Positions 53,828 through 63,527 of a stretch of DNA of 64,000 bases are shown one piece after another. The translations under genes and the position numbers were made by a program. Under the pieces are notes generated by a model. That model did not search any database. It was not told the DNA's origin and was given only the letters and a program-made list of their open reading frames with translations. The stretch spans positions 1 through 64,000 of the forward strand of contig NZ_MBTG01000016.1 of NCBI RefSeq assembly GCF_002027705.1, given 5' to 3'. Within the stretch, counting starts at the first letter, position 1; each line of letters starts with the position of its first letter. This DNA comes from Paenibacillus ferrarius. GTDB lineage: Bacteria; Bacillota; Bacilli; Paenibacillales; NBRC-103111.

Positions 53828-54470
53828 AGTTCAGCAGCCCTTTCTTCACAGCGAATTTCACCAGCTCTGGTCTCGTCTTCAGTCCCAGCTTCTCCATCAC
53901 ATTGCTTTTGTGCGACTCAACCGTTTTGACGCTGATAATCAGCTGTTCGGCAATTTCTTTATTCGAGAAGCCTTTGGCAATTAGCGCCAAAACTTCTTTT
54001 TCGCGCTCCGAGAGCGTTTCGAAGGTATCTTTGTTCTCGCCTTGCTTCAAGCGTTCGATATATTCATTCATGAGCCTCTTCGTCGCCGTAGGATAGAGAT
54101 AAGCATTGCCCGCAGCAACGGAACGAATTGCCGTTAACAGCTCCTCATGCGGCGAGCTTTTCAGGATATAGCCCGATGCGCCGACGTGAATAGCTCGAAA
54201 CAAGTACTCATCATCGTCATGCATGCTCAAAATCAGTATCGCCATGCTGGGCATTAACCGCCTGAGCTCGGCTGTCGCCGTTAGCCCGTCCATGCCGCCA
54301 GGCATATTCAAATCCATTAAAACAACGTCCGGTTTCAGCTGCTGGGCGGCTCGAATTCCTTCTTCGCCGTCCGCCGCTTCTCCAATGATTTCGATCCCTT
54401 GCTTGCCATGGAGCAGCATGATTAAACCCGATCTAACTACAGCATGATCATCCACGACCAGAACCTTCAA
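53820..54470 (-). CDS. NreC-like LuxR-type response regulator
   Basis: A 216-residue NarL/NreC-type regulator. Receiver with phospho-Asp53 in VVLMDLNMPGGMDG and YILKSSPHEE; DNA-binding domain ETLSEREKEVLALIAKGFSNKEIAEQLIISVKTVESHKSNVMEKL. It begins with TTG: AGGAGG lies 9 bases before it and no other in-frame start fits. Its gene overlaps the kinase gene. An AGGG-N4-CCCT palindrome of the type reported for staphylococcal NreC lies upstream of the GAF gene at 55109-55122. Confidence 0.88.
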   Translation of the reverse strand: MKVLVVDDHAVVRSGLIMLLHGKQGIEIIGEAADGEEGIRAAQQLKPDVVLMDLNMPGGMDGLTATAELRRLMPSMAILILSMHDDDEYLFRAIHVGASGYILKSSPHEELLTAIRSVAAGNAYLYPTATKRLMNEYIERLKQGENKDTFETLSEREKEVLALIAKGFSNKEIAEQLIISVKTVESHKSNVMEKLGLKTRPELVKFAVKKGLLNFE

Positions 54471-54567
54471 AGTGTCATACCTCCTAATAAATGGATAATC
54501 ACTAACCCGATCCCATTCTTTTCATTTGCCCTAATCATAACAAAAAAAACGAATTCCAGTAAGGAAT

Positions 54568-55029
54568 TCATTTGGCAGTCTCTTGTATGATTCCTTCCAA
54601 CAGAGAAGCTAGTGCGGCGATCTTCTCCTGAGCTGCAAGCAGCTCACTTCCTTCAAATCTACTTTGTTTGCGCTTACCTAAATAAATCAAGCCAACGATC
54701 TGGCGATTCGAAGACGTCATCAGGGGAAATACGGCAGCAGATTGCAGCTGCTCAGCAAGCATCAGCGGACAATGAAGTCTTTCTTGACTATTTTCAGCAC
54801 ACGTATCGTCGATCTTGACCCACCTGCCCAGACGCAGAGCGGTACCTGCTAATCCATGACCTGCCCGTATGACCATATGTTGATAACGATCGTTTCGGTT
54901 GCCCCATACATAATCCCAGCCGCCGCGGCCTGAATGCCCCTGCAGAGATGCCAATGCCATGAAATCGCTTGACGTCAAGCTTTGCAAAAGTGCTAATTCT
55001 ACTTTCAGGCTTGTGTCGCCAATTGCCAT
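54568..55029 (-). CDS. NreA-like GAF-domain protein
   Basis: A 153-residue single-GAF protein (GWDYVWGNRNDRYQHMVIRAGHGLAGTALRLGRWVKI, then PLMLAEQLQSAAVFPLM and IVGLIYLGKRK). Length and context match NreA, which in Staphylococcus binds nitrate and restrains the NreB kinase. The frame runs 51 bases upstream, but AAGGAGG lies before the ATG at 55029. First gene of the regulatory set, 97 bases before the response regulator gene. Nitrate binding is inferred from the family, not seen. Confidence 0.78.
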   Translation of the reverse strand: MAIGDTSLKVELALLQSLTSSDFMALASLQGHSGRGGWDYVWGNRNDRYQHMVIRAGHGLAGTALRLGRWVKIDDTCAENSQERLHCPLMLAEQLQSAAVFPLMTSSNRQIVGLIYLGKRKQSRFEGSELLAAQEKIAALASLLEGIIQETAK

Positions 55030-55078
55030 CTCCTGCACCTCCTTTTCGACGAAAACAGTTAGCATTTCCTTTCCTACC

Positions 55079-55136
55079 ATTGTAGACCTTTCTACGCATC
55101 TTGTAAGTCAGGGAAAACCCTGATTTTCGCATCAGG
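55079..55136 (-). promoter_or_regulatory. NreC-type box and promoter of the GAF-regulator-kinase set
   Basis: CAGGGAAAACCCTG (55109-55122) fits the palindrome AGGG-N4-CCCT known for NreC sites. On the minus strand a TACAAT (-10, 55079-55084) with weak TTACAA (-35, 55101-55106) would put the box near -43, an activator position. A second palindrome, CCTGAT-N6-ATCAGG (55119-55136), overlaps it, and the region also lies upstream of fnr. Confidence 0.6.
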
Positions 55137-55243
55137 ATTTCGCGCCTTTTTCCCCTGAAAAGATCAGCGTACCTCCCGATAACCAAAAACCGGAAATAGC
55201 GTTATGATAAAGATAACAAAGAAACGTTGAGGAGTTGGTCCTT

Positions 55244-55996
55244 ATGGCCATAAATCATACATCGACTAAAGGATGCCGCACTTGCGATCACACAGAAGTC
55301 CAAGCGAATAAAGGAATTATGAAATATTTCTCTGCAGCCAATTTCGAAAAGCTTCAGAACATCATGTATGTGAAGCACGCAGCCAAGGGAGATTTCCTAT
55401 TCAGAGAAGGCGACTCAGCCGACAAATTGTTCTATGTCCGCAAGGGTGGCGTCCGCATTACGAAGCTGTCTGAATCGGGGAGAAGCTTTATTCTTTATTT
55501 GCATCAGGAAGGTGACTTGTTCGGGCAGATGGACCCCTTCCAAGACTCATTGCAAAGCTTCAGTGCCGAAGTGACAGCAGATTGTGAAATTGGCGTAATT
55601 CAGCGCAAAGATCTGGAGGTGCTGCTGTGGCAGCATGGGGAATTAGCGATTGAGTTTATGAAATGGATGGGGCTTATGCACCGCATGACGGAAACCAAAT
55701 TCCGCGATTTAATGATGTATGGCAAGCCAGGCGCGCTTTGCTCCTTGTTAATTCGATTAAGCAATTCCTATGGCGCTCCGACCGGTGACCATGTTCGAAT
55801 CAACTACAAGATCAGCAATGCTGAAATGGCCGATATGATTGGAGCTACACGCGAAAGTGTTAATCGCATGCTGAGCGATATGAAAAAAGAAGATGCCGTC
55901 GATTTCCACAACGGACTCATCACGATTAAGAACCCCGCTTATCTCCGCGATATCTGCCACTGTGAAAACTGCCCTCTGGATATTTGCCGCATGTAG
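55244..55996 (+). CDS. fnr: Fnr-type oxygen-sensing regulator
   Basis: A 250-residue Crp/Fnr-family regulator. A cyclic-nucleotide-binding-type beta-roll spans ~25-150 (GDFLFREGDSADKLFYVRKGG and EGDLFGQMDPF) and a winged helix-turn-helix spans ~165-235 (NAEMADMIGATRESVNRMLSDM). The C-terminus has Cys238, 240, 243 and 248, with C-x2-C-x4-C matching the [4Fe-4S] ligands of B. subtilis Fnr, and an extra N-terminal Cys-x2-Cys (CRTC). GAGGAG lies 9 bases before the ATG at 55244. It is divergent from the NreA-like gene. A perfect Fnr box precedes adhE. Confidence 0.9.
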   Translation: MAINHTSTKGCRTCDHTEVQANKGIMKYFSAANFEKLQNIMYVKHAAKGDFLFREGDSADKLFYVRKGGVRITKLSESGRSFILYLHQEGDLFGQMDPFQDSLQSFSAEVTADCEIGVIQRKDLEVLLWQHGELAIEFMKWMGLMHRMTETKFRDLMMYGKPGALCSLLIRLSNSYGAPTGDHVRINYKISNAEMADMIGATRESVNRMLSDMKKEDAVDFHNGLITIKNPAYLRDICHCENCPLDICRM

Positions 55997-56025
55997 GTGA
56001 TTGAGGATTTTTCCCATTATGACAT

Positions 56026-56067
56026 AAAAAGGACTTCACACTTCATTCGAAAATGTGGAGTCCTTTC
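56026..56067. terminator. Bidirectional terminator between fnr and usp
   Basis: AAAGGACTTCACA and TGTGGAGTCCTTT pair with minor mismatches and have A/T runs on both sides. It lies between the two convergent stops. Confidence 0.88.
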
Positions 56068-56079
56068 GCTTGTGCTGCT

Positions 56080-56511
56080 CTATTTGATGACAAGTACAGG
56101 GAGCTTGGCATGCTGAACCACATTGTGGCTGACACTGCCAAGAACAAACTCGCCAATACCGCTAAGGCCTCGGCTGCCGATAATGATAAGATCGGCTTGG
56201 ATCTCATCAGCATAATTGAGAATTTCCTTCGTAATCGCCCCGCTTCTCACTTCAATATGAATATTGGAGAAGTCCGTAATTTTCTCTTTAATTTTCCCGA
56301 TGACTTGCTCGGAGTAATCCAAATAATTCGTTTCGATCACAACCGGCGGGATGACAACCGAAGAACCTATGACATACGTAGGAAGATTAAAAATATGAAG
56401 GATATCCAATTTCGAAAAGTGGTTCAATTTAGCCAATTTCAACGCCGAATCCAGCGCCTTGTCAGCAGCATCGGAGCCATCGTAGGCGACTAAAATTTTT
56501 GAATATAACAT
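56080..56511 (-). CDS. Universal stress protein, UspA family
   Basis: A 143-residue UspA-fold protein. KILVAYDGSDAADKALDSAL opens the domain and GSRGLSGIGEFVLGSVSHNV carries the ATP-binding G-x2-G-x9-G-S pattern. GAGGTG lies before the ATG at 56511; the frame extends 57 bases further without a ribosome site. Last gene after the fermentation and hemerythrin genes, 73 bases after the second hemerythrin gene, so it may be expressed with them when oxygen falls. Confidence 0.9.
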   Translation of the reverse strand: MLYSKILVAYDGSDAADKALDSALKLAKLNHFSKLDILHIFNLPTYVIGSSVVIPPVVIETNYLDYSEQVIGKIKEKITDFSNIHIEVRSGAITKEILNYADEIQADLIIIGSRGLSGIGEFVLGSVSHNVVQHAKLPVLVIK

Positions 56512-56584
56512 ATCACTTACACCTCGTTTGTATGATGTTTTCGTATAATGAATATTACCCTCGGACACGATGTTAGAAACATCC

Positions 56585-57106
56585 CTATCGCTTTATCTCA
56601 CTCAGCATTTGATTCGCAACCGGGAAGAACATCTCTTCTTCAGCTGCCAGATGCTCGGATAGCACCGAACAGGCCACGCTTAGCAGCGAAATGGCTTTCT
56701 TCAGCTTCAAGCTGTCAGCCCCCTTGCAGGAATCGGCATATTCAAGAAATGAGCGGACAAATCGTTCCGCTTGCTTGTGATCCTCTTCCAACACCCATGT
56801 TGAGGTCAAAAAGGTTGGCTCCATCCCTTGATTCGCATAATCAGCTAGCAGGGGCAGCACTTCTTCTTCTTCCCAATGCTCGTGCGCATCAAGCTGTTTC
56901 ATGAACATTTCCATTTGCTTGCGGATATCTTGAAGCAGACGCTTCGAATCTTCCGAGCCAAGCCTGCTGACCATTTGACTGGTCATATCCTGAACATGGT
57001 CAAGCTCCTTTTTTAGCGCGCCATGCTCGTCTTTCAACCGCGTTAGAATCTGTTGACATCTAGGCATCTGTGCCTGATCCTGCGGCAACCCAAGGTCCAC
57101 AACCAT
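56585..57106 (-). CDS. Hemerythrin-like HHE-domain protein
   Basis: A 173-residue four-helix protein with a likely di-iron site: DEHGALKKEL, DAHEHWEEEEVLPLL, LEEDHKQAE and LSEHLAAEEEMFFPVA provide the His/Glu ligands of the hemerythrin family. Such proteins bind O2 or NO or store iron. AAAGGAGG precedes the ATG. It follows a second HHE gene by 26 bases, and the two differ enough to be old duplicates rather than a recent copy. Confidence 0.86.
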   Translation of the reverse strand: MVVDLGLPQDQAQMPRCQQILTRLKDEHGALKKELDHVQDMTSQMVSRLGSEDSKRLLQDIRKQMEMFMKQLDAHEHWEEEEVLPLLADYANQGMEPTFLTSTWVLEEDHKQAERFVRSFLEYADSCKGADSLKLKKAISLLSVACSVLSEHLAAEEEMFFPVANQMLSEIKR

Positions 57107-57132
57107 CTATAAATTCCTCCTTTTATTGTCAG

Positions 57133-57675
57133 CTACGAGAAAAAGGATTCCAGATCGGTTAATACATTCTCAGTCAATGGAAAAATAAGCTGTTCTTCCA
57201 TGGTAATGTGGTCGTTTAGTATTAAGCAGGCCTGCACCAGATGTGCTGCGGCATCGGCTAATTGCTTCTTCACAACGAATGAGCCAACATCGAGAATGGC
57301 CTCTTGAAAAGACTGAATAAACGAAAGGCCAAGCTGATGATCCTTTTCCAATACCCAGAATGAAGGCATCATCGAGGGCTGCGGTTGACGATCAAAATAC
57401 GTGAACAAGAACGGGAATAACTCCTTTTCTTCCCACCCTGCATGCTGTTCCAGCTCATCCATGAATTGATCGCTCAATTCTTTGAGCGCATGCACCAACT
57501 GTATGCCTTTCGCCAAATCATCGATTAGAATCAATTCTTTGGCACTGTGTTCAATCATCCTTAGCTTTTCTCTTAATGCCTCATGTTCTTCCTTCAAACG
57601 ATCCGTCGCATAGGCTAGCTCCGCCGGATTGGAAGATGCAATTCCCGATGCGTAGCCTGCCGTATAGATAGCCAT
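57133..57675 (-). CDS. Hemerythrin-like HHE-domain protein
   Basis: A 180-residue four-helix protein, paralog of the one at 56585. Ligand motifs: KEEHEALREKL, LEQHAGWEEKELFPFLF, LEKDHQLGLS and LNDHITMEEQLIFPL. GGAGGGAG precedes the ATG. It lies 18 bases after pflA, so it is almost certainly cotranscribed with the oxygen-sensitive pyruvate formate-lyase system. Confidence 0.86.
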   Translation of the reverse strand: MAIYTAGYASGIASSNPAELAYATDRLKEEHEALREKLRMIEHSAKELILIDDLAKGIQLVHALKELSDQFMDELEQHAGWEEKELFPFLFTYFDRQPQPSMMPSFWVLEKDHQLGLSFIQSFQEAILDVGSFVVKKQLADAAAHLVQACLILNDHITMEEQLIFPLTENVLTDLESFFS

Positions 57676-57693
57676 ACCTACTCCCTCCTCTAT

Positions 57694-58419
57694 CTACCGT
57701 AAGGATATTCCCTTATCAATGAGCTCCTTCGCCCTGATAACTTCTTGATCTGATGGCGTAGGACAAAGCTCGAGTGGATATTCCTTCCCCATCTGGCGCC
57801 ATTTATAGACACCCATTCGATGATAGGGGAGTATCTCCAGTTTGCATACATGATCTAATGAGCCAATAAACTTGCCGAGCTCGATTAGATCGCTGCTGTC
57901 ATCCGTCCATCCGGGCACGAGCACATGACGAATCCAAAAGGGCTTTCTGAGTTCGTCTAAATAATGCGCAAATCGTTTCATGCGATCGTTGGGCTGTGCC
58001 GTAAGCTCGATGTGCCGCTCCGGATTCAGCTGCTTCAAATCGAGCAGCACCAAATCCGTCACTTCCAACAGCTCCCGAGCATGACTTGGCTCACAGAAGC
58101 CGTTCGTATCCAGCACCGTGTGCAGCCCCCAGCGCCTCTTGCACTCGGTGAATAGCCGGGCTAGGAAAGGAGCCTGCAAGGTCGGCTCCCCGCCCGTCAC
58201 GGTAATCCCTCCACCCGAGCTTCGGTAGTACGCCAGATAAGGCTCTATCTCATTCATAATTTCTTCGACATCCATCTGCATCCCCGCGTTCATTTCCCAT
58301 GAATCCGGGTTATGGCAGTACTTGCACTGCAGCGCACAGCCCTGCATGAATAGTACAAAGCGAATGCCCGGACCGTCCACGGTGCCAAAGGTGTCGAAGG
58401 AATGTATGCGTCCTTTCAT
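57694..58419 (-). CDS. pflA: Pyruvate formate-lyase activating enzyme
   Basis: A 241-residue radical-SAM enzyme that installs the glycyl radical on PflB. The C-x3-C-x2-C motif is CALQCKYC with Cys28, Cys32 and Cys35; SSGGGITVTGGEPTLQ contains the SAM-binding GGE. HSFDTFGTVDGPGIRFVLF at the N-terminus is a hallmark of PflA. GAGGAG precedes the ATG at 58419; the open frame continues 60 bases into the pflB end. It follows pflB by 22 bases. Confidence 0.96.
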   Translation of the reverse strand: MKGRIHSFDTFGTVDGPGIRFVLFMQGCALQCKYCHNPDSWEMNAGMQMDVEEIMNEIEPYLAYYRSSGGGITVTGGEPTLQAPFLARLFTECKRRWGLHTVLDTNGFCEPSHARELLEVTDLVLLDLKQLNPERHIELTAQPNDRMKRFAHYLDELRKPFWIRHVLVPGWTDDSSDLIELGKFIGSLDHVCKLEILPYHRMGVYKWRQMGKEYPLELCPTPSDQEVIRAKELIDKGISLR

Positions 58420-58441
58420 ATCGCTTTGCACTCCTCTCTTC

Positions 58442-60700
58442 TTACATCGCGCCGTGGAACGTACGATGGATGACATCAAGCTGCTGCTCTCTGGTCAGCT
58501 TGATGAAGTTTACCGCGTAGCCAGAAACGCGGATCGTCAATTGCGGATACTGCTCCGGATGCTCCATCGCGTCCAAGAGCTGAGCTCGGTCAAACACATT
58601 AATATTCAAATGATGACCCTGATTCGTCATGTACCCATCGAGCAGTGAAACCAGATTCGATATGCGTGTTTCTTCCTCACGGCCAAGAGCCTTGGGCACA
58701 ATCGAGAAGGTGTTGGATATCCCATCCAAGCAGTGCTCATAAGGAAGCTTGGCGACAGAAGCCAATGAGGCAAGCGCTCCCTTGCGGTCGCGTCCATGCA
58801 TCGGGTTAGCGCCAGGCGCGAAGGGTTCTCCGGCTTTGCGTCCGTCCGGCGTGCTCCCTGTCTTCTTCCCATATACGACATTCGACGTAATGGTCAGTAC
58901 GGACATCGTTGCTACTGCGCCCCGATACGTCTTATGCTTCCTGATCTTATTCATGAAGGTTTCCGTCAATTGAACAGCAATCGCATCTACCCGTTCATCA
59001 TTATTGCCGTATTGCGGGTACTCGCCCTCAATCTGGAAATCAACGGCAATCCCTCGTTCGTCGCGGATCGGACGGACCGTCGCATATTTAATGGCGCTAA
59101 GTGAATCAGCGACAACCGACAAGCCCGCGATGCCTGTGGCCATCGTGCGTATAATTTCACGATCGTGCAGTGCCATTTCCAACCGCTCGTAGCAATATTT
59201 ATCATGCATATAATGAATGACGTTCAGCGTGTTTACATACAGCTTCGCCAGCCACTCCATCACGGTATCGAATTTCTCCGCAACCTCTTCATAATTCAGA
59301 ATATCGGAGGTCAAAGGCGTTAACTGAGGTCCTACCTGTATCCCCAGCTTCTCATCCACACCGCCATTAATCGCATAGAGCAGCGCTTTGGCCAGATTGG
59401 CACGAGCGCCAAAGAACTGCATCTGCTTGCCGATGCGCATCGCGGATACACAGCAGGCAATGCCATAATCATCGCCATAATAAGGCCGCATCAGATCATC
59501 ATTCTCATATTGAATGGAGCTGGTCTCCACCGATACCTTGGCACAGTAAGCCTTGAAGCCCTCTGGCAGCTGCGATGACCACAGCACGGTCAGGTTCGGC
59601 TCAGGGGCCGGGCCCAGATTGTACAAGGTATGCAGGAAGCGGAAGGAATTTCTCGTCACGCGCGCTCTGCCGTCCAGTCCCATCCCGCCGATGGATTCCG
59701 TAACCCAAGTAGGATCTCCGCTGAAGAGTTCGTTGTAATCAGGCGTGCGTAGAAATTTGACGATGCGAAGCTTCATGACGAAATGGTCCACAAGCTCCTG
59801 TGCTTCCACCTCCGTCAACGTTCCAGCGCGCAGATCCCGCTCGATATAAATATCCAGGAAGCTGGATACGCGGCCTAGACTCATCGCCGCTCCGTTCTGC
59901 TCCTTAATCGCAGCCAGATAGGCGAAATACAGCCATTGCACAGCTTCACGGGCATTGACAGCCGGCTTCGCGATATCGGAGCCGTACGACTGAGCCATCT
60001 TCTTCAGTTCCTGCAAACTGCGAATTTGTTCAGAGAGCTCTTCCCGCAGTCGAATAACCTCTTCTGTAATTGCGTCCACTTCCAATTGCAGAAGATCTTG
60101 CTTCTTCTCCTCGATCAGCCGGTCTACCCCATACAGAGCAACACGTCTGTAGTCACCGATGATGCGGCCGCGGCCATAAGCATCCGGCAAGCCAGTAATG
60201 ATGGCAGCCTTGCGTGCTGTTTTCATCTCTGACGTATAAGCGTCGAATACGCCTTGATTGTGCGTTTTGCGAATATCCGTAAATACGTGTATGATTTCTT
60301 CCGGCAGCTTGAAGCCATACGCCTCACAGGCGTCAATGACCATGCGAATCCCGCCAAAAGGCTGTACAGAACGCTTGAGTGGAGCATCTGTTTGCAAGCC
60401 GACAATTTGTTCCTTGCTCTGGGCGATATATCCTGGCGCATGCGAGGTAATGGAAGAGACCGTCTGAACATCAATGTCCAAGACGCCTCCATTCTCTCTC
60501 TCTTGGTTGGTTAGCTCACTGACGATACGCCATAGCTCCTTGGTAGCATCCGTAGGCCCTGCCAAGAAGGAATGATCTCCTGTATACACCGTCAAGTTAT
60601 GATCGATAAAATCTTTCACATCGACGGCGTTTTGCCAGTGTCCTGTGACGAATCCATCCCAACAACTGCCTGCCTTGATTGCCTCTTCTCGTACTGACAT
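58442..60700 (-). CDS. pflB: Formate acetyltransferase (pyruvate formate-lyase)
   Basis: A 752-residue glycyl-radical enzyme that splits pyruvate with CoA into acetyl-CoA and formate. The active-site Cys pair is Cys416-Cys417 in [13 protein letters not shown], and the radical Gly is 727 in [14 protein letters not shown]. Other regions ([30 protein letters not shown]) match PflB closely. GGAGG precedes the ATG at 60700; the frame is open 75 bases into adhE downstream sequence. It follows adhE by 40 bases. The enzyme is destroyed by oxygen when activated. Confidence 0.97.
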   Translation of the reverse strand: MSVREEAIKAGSCWDGFVTGHWQNAVDVKDFIDHNLTVYTGDHSFLAGPTDATKELWRIVSELTNQERENGGVLDIDVQTVSSITSHAPGYIAQSKEQIVGLQTDAPLKRSVQPFGGIRMVIDACEAYGFKLPEEIIHVFTDIRKTHNQGVFDAYTSEMKTARKAAIITGLPDAYGRGRIIGDYRRVALYGVDRLIEEKKQDLLQLEVDAITEEVIRLREELSEQIRSLQELKKMAQSYGSDIAKPAVNAREAVQWLYFAYLAAIKEQNGAAMSLGRVSSFLDIYIERDLRAGTLTEVEAQELVDHFVMKLRIVKFLRTPDYNELFSGDPTWVTESIGGMGLDGRARVTRNSFRFLHTLYNLGPAPEPNLTVLWSSQLPEGFKAYCAKVSVETSSIQYENDDLMRPYYGDDYGIACCVSAMRIGKQMQFFGARANLAKALLYAINGGVDEKLGIQVGPQLTPLTSDILNYEEVAEKFDTVMEWLAKLYVNTLNVIHYMHDKYCYERLEMALHDREIIRTMATGIAGLSVVADSLSAIKYATVRPIRDERGIAVDFQIEGEYPQYGNNDERVDAIAVQLTETFMNKIRKHKTYRGAVATMSVLTITSNVVYGKKTGSTPDGRKAGEPFAPGANPMHGRDRKGALASLASVAKLPYEHCLDGISNTFSIVPKALGREEETRISNLVSLLDGYMTNQGHHLNINVFDRAQLLDAMEHPEQYPQLTIRVSGYAVNFIKLTREQQLDVIHRTFHGAM

Positions 60701-60740
60701 GACGACACCTCCTAAGAAATTGTGTGGGATACTCGCGGCA

Positions 60741-63347
60741 TTAAAATTTACCGTAAAAGGCATTCCGATACACATCAGCCAATTCCGTAACTAACGGCAT
60801 GCGTGGATTCGCCGTCGTACATTGATCTTCAAAGGCGCGATCCGCCAAGTAATCCACACGTTTCTCGAACTGCTCCGCAGCGAAGCCAAGATCCTGGAAC
60901 TTCTCCGGGATACCAAGAATGCCGTTCAGCTTGCGGATAGCCTCGATAAGGCTGTTTACGCCTTCTTCCGTAGTCTTCGCAGGAAGTCCCAGCATGCGGG
61001 CAATTTCCGCATAACGTTGATCTGCTATGAAGTGATCGTATTTCGGGAACGATGTGAACTTGGTTGGCTTTTGAGCATTATAGCGAATAACATGCGGCAG
61101 CAAGATCGCATTCGTGCGTCCATGGGCCGTGTGGTATTCTCCGCCCCATTTGTGCGCCAAGCTATGATTAATGCCCAGAAACGCATTGGCAAAAGCCATG
61201 CCGGCGATAGTGGAAGCATTATGCATCTTCTCACGTGCGATTGGATCTGCTGTGGCAAATGATTTCTCCAAGTTTTGGAACACTAATTGAATGGCCTTCA
61301 TCGCCAAACCATCCGAATAGTCATTAGCCATGACCGATACATACGCTTCAATGGCATGGGTCAGAACGTCCATCCCTGTGTCAGCCACCGCCGTTTTCGG
61401 CAAGCTGTACACATAATCAGGATCAATGATGGCTACGTCCGGTGTAAGCTCATAATCGGCGAGCGGATATTTGGTATTGCCCTTCTCTTTGTCCGTAATG
61501 ACGGCGAATGACGTTACTTCCGAACCTGTCCCCGAGGTCGTAGGAATCGCGACAAATTTCGCTCTGCGCCCTAATCGCGGGTATTTGTAAACCCGTTTGC
61601 GGATGTCCATGAACTTCTGCTTCAAGGCATCGAAACTGGTATCCGGGTACTCGTAGAACAGCCACATCGCTTTCGCTGCATCCATAGGCGAACCGCCGCC
61701 CAAGGCGATAATGCAATCCGGCTGAAAGCTTGCCATCTGCGCCCGGCCTCGTTCCACCGTTTCCACAGACGGATCAGGCTCCACATCAGAGAATACTTCG
61801 ATGTACACGGGAAGCTGCCGCTTGCGGAGATAATATTCCACACGCTCTACGTAACCCAGCTTCACCATCATCGGGTCAGTGACGATCATCACCCGCGTAA
61901 TGTCGGGCATTTTCTCCAAATATTGCGTAGCGCCTTTCTCAAAATAAATCTTCGGCGGTATTTTGAACCACTGCATATTGACCGTACGGTAGGCCACCCG
62001 CTTCACATTGATCAAGTTCACGGCACTCACGTTAGAAGTGGTCGAGTTATGACCATAAGAACCGCAGCCAAGTGTCAGGGATGGCAAGTTTGTATTATAA
62101 ATATCGCCAATTGCGCCATGCGTGGAAGGCGAATTAACAATAATGCGCCCTGTTTGAAGCTTGCTTGCAAATGCCTGAATGACCTCTTCATTCTGCGAAT
62201 GAATCACAGAGGAATGCCCCATTCCGCCGAATTTAACCACTTCTACCGCTCGATCAATCCCTTGCTCTGCGTTCTTCACCTTGTAACACGCCAGTACGGG
62301 GCTTAGTTTCTCCGCCGACAGCGGATACGCTTCGCCGACACCAGCCAGCTCCGCGACTAGTATTTTCGTTGCCGCAGGCACCTTAATTCCCGCCATCTCG
62401 GCTATTTTCACAGCGGATTGGCCTACAATGACTGCGTTAACCGCACATTTCTCCGCGTTAATCACAAGCCCGGAAACAGCTTCGGTTTCTTCTTTATTCA
62501 AGAAATAACAGCCCTGATCCACCAGCAGCTTCCTTGTCTCCGCATAGATGGACTCCTCGATAATAACAGCCTGCTCCGAGGCGCAAATCATGCCGTTGTC
62601 GAACGTCTTCGACAGGATCAAATCGTTGACAGCCTGCTGGAGATTCGCCGTTTTCTCAATGAAGCAAGGAACATTCCCAGGTCCAACGCCGAGAGCCGGC
62701 TTGCCGGTGCTGTATGCTGCCTTCACCATGGAAGAGCCGCCCGTAGCCAAAACCAGCGCTACATCCGGGTGGTTCATCAGCAGTTGAGTAGCTTCTACGG
62801 ATGGATGCCTCACCCATTGAATGCAGTGCTCAGGCGCGCCAGCTTTAACCGCCGCCTCCAGCAAAGTTGCCGCTGCTGCGCTGCTGGATTGCTGAGCCGA
62901 CGGATGGAATGCGAAGATGATCGGATTCCGCGTTTTCGTGGCAATCAAAGATTTGAACATCGTCGTTGAAGTTGGATTGGTGACTGGGGTTACCCCCGCG
63001 ATAATGCCGACCGGCTCAGCCACCATTTGGTAATTCTCGTAGTGGTTTTCCTCGATAATACCAACCGTCTTGTTATTTTTAATGCTATGGTAAATGTACT
63101 CTGTTGCAAATAAATTTTTGGTAATCTTATCCTCATAGACCCCGCGGCCGGTTTCCTCCACAGCGAACTTGGCGAGAACCATATGACGGTCAATGCCGGC
63201 TAATGCCATTTGCTGTACAATTTGATCTATCTGATTTTGATCCAGCTTGAGAAACTGCTGCTGTGCTTGCTTCGCTCTAGCTACCAGTTGGTTCACTTCA
63301 TCTTGTGCAGAAAGCTGTTCGGCGATTTTTGCTTCTTTGGTTGCCAC
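60741..63347 (-). CDS. adhE: Bifunctional acetaldehyde-CoA/alcohol dehydrogenase
   Basis: An 868-residue fusion. The first ~450 residues are a CoA-acylating aldehyde dehydrogenase with the catalytic Cys in [13 protein letters not shown]; the rest is an iron-dependent alcohol dehydrogenase with [15 protein letters not shown] and the metal site [28 protein letters not shown]. It reduces acetyl-CoA to ethanol, recycling NADH during fermentation. Length matches E. coli AdhE. It starts with GTG (63347), with AAGGAG about 12 bases before; an ATG nearby is out of frame. First gene of adhE-pflB-pflA, with Fnr boxes upstream. Confidence 0.96.
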   Translation of the reverse strand: MATKEAKIAEQLSAQDEVNQLVARAKQAQQQFLKLDQNQIDQIVQQMALAGIDRHMVLAKFAVEETGRGVYEDKITKNLFATEYIYHSIKNNKTVGIIEENHYENYQMVAEPVGIIAGVTPVTNPTSTTMFKSLIATKTRNPIIFAFHPSAQQSSSAAAATLLEAAVKAGAPEHCIQWVRHPSVEATQLLMNHPDVALVLATGGSSMVKAAYSTGKPALGVGPGNVPCFIEKTANLQQAVNDLILSKTFDNGMICASEQAVIIEESIYAETRKLLVDQGCYFLNKEETEAVSGLVINAEKCAVNAVIVGQSAVKIAEMAGIKVPAATKILVAELAGVGEAYPLSAEKLSPVLACYKVKNAEQGIDRAVEVVKFGGMGHSSVIHSQNEEVIQAFASKLQTGRIIVNSPSTHGAIGDIYNTNLPSLTLGCGSYGHNSTTSNVSAVNLINVKRVAYRTVNMQWFKIPPKIYFEKGATQYLEKMPDITRVMIVTDPMMVKLGYVERVEYYLRKRQLPVYIEVFSDVEPDPSVETVERGRAQMASFQPDCIIALGGGSPMDAAKAMWLFYEYPDTSFDALKQKFMDIRKRVYKYPRLGRRAKFVAIPTTSGTGSEVTSFAVITDKEKGNTKYPLADYELTPDVAIIDPDYVYSLPKTAVADTGMDVLTHAIEAYVSVMANDYSDGLAMKAIQLVFQNLEKSFATADPIAREKMHNASTIAGMAFANAFLGINHSLAHKWGGEYHTAHGRTNAILLPHVIRYNAQKPTKFTSFPKYDHFIADQRYAEIARMLGLPAKTTEEGVNSLIEAIRKLNGILGIPEKFQDLGFAAEQFEKRVDYLADRAFEDQCTTANPRMPLVTELADVYRNAFYGKF

Positions 63348-63436
63348 GATTCATCCACTCCTTTATTGGTTAAACCTGTCTGCTGCCGTTTTCTGATTGG
63401 TACGCCCTTAGATTAACCTTAATCTGGAACTTGAAC

Positions 63437-63452
63437 TATGATAAATATCACA
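63437..63452 (-). promoter_or_regulatory. Second, near-perfect Fnr-type box upstream of adhE
   Basis: TATGATAAATATCACA fits TGTGA-N6-TCACA at 9 of 10 fixed positions. It lies 90-105 bases before the adhE GTG. Confidence 0.6.
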
Positions 63453-63479
63453 CGCCAAAGCCCAATCCCATGAACATCT

Positions 63480-63495
63480 TGTGAATATAATCACA
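63480..63495 (-). promoter_or_regulatory. Perfect Fnr box upstream of adhE
   Basis: TGTGAATATAATCACA is a perfect match to the Fnr site TGTGA-N6-TCACA and fully palindromic in its arms. It lies 133-148 bases before the adhE start and 33 bases after the mobA stop, and is expected to bind the Fnr encoded at 55244 when oxygen is absent. Confidence 0.82.
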
Positions 63496-63527
63496 CATAA
63501 ATAGAGAGAAAAAGCAGCAGTCCTATT

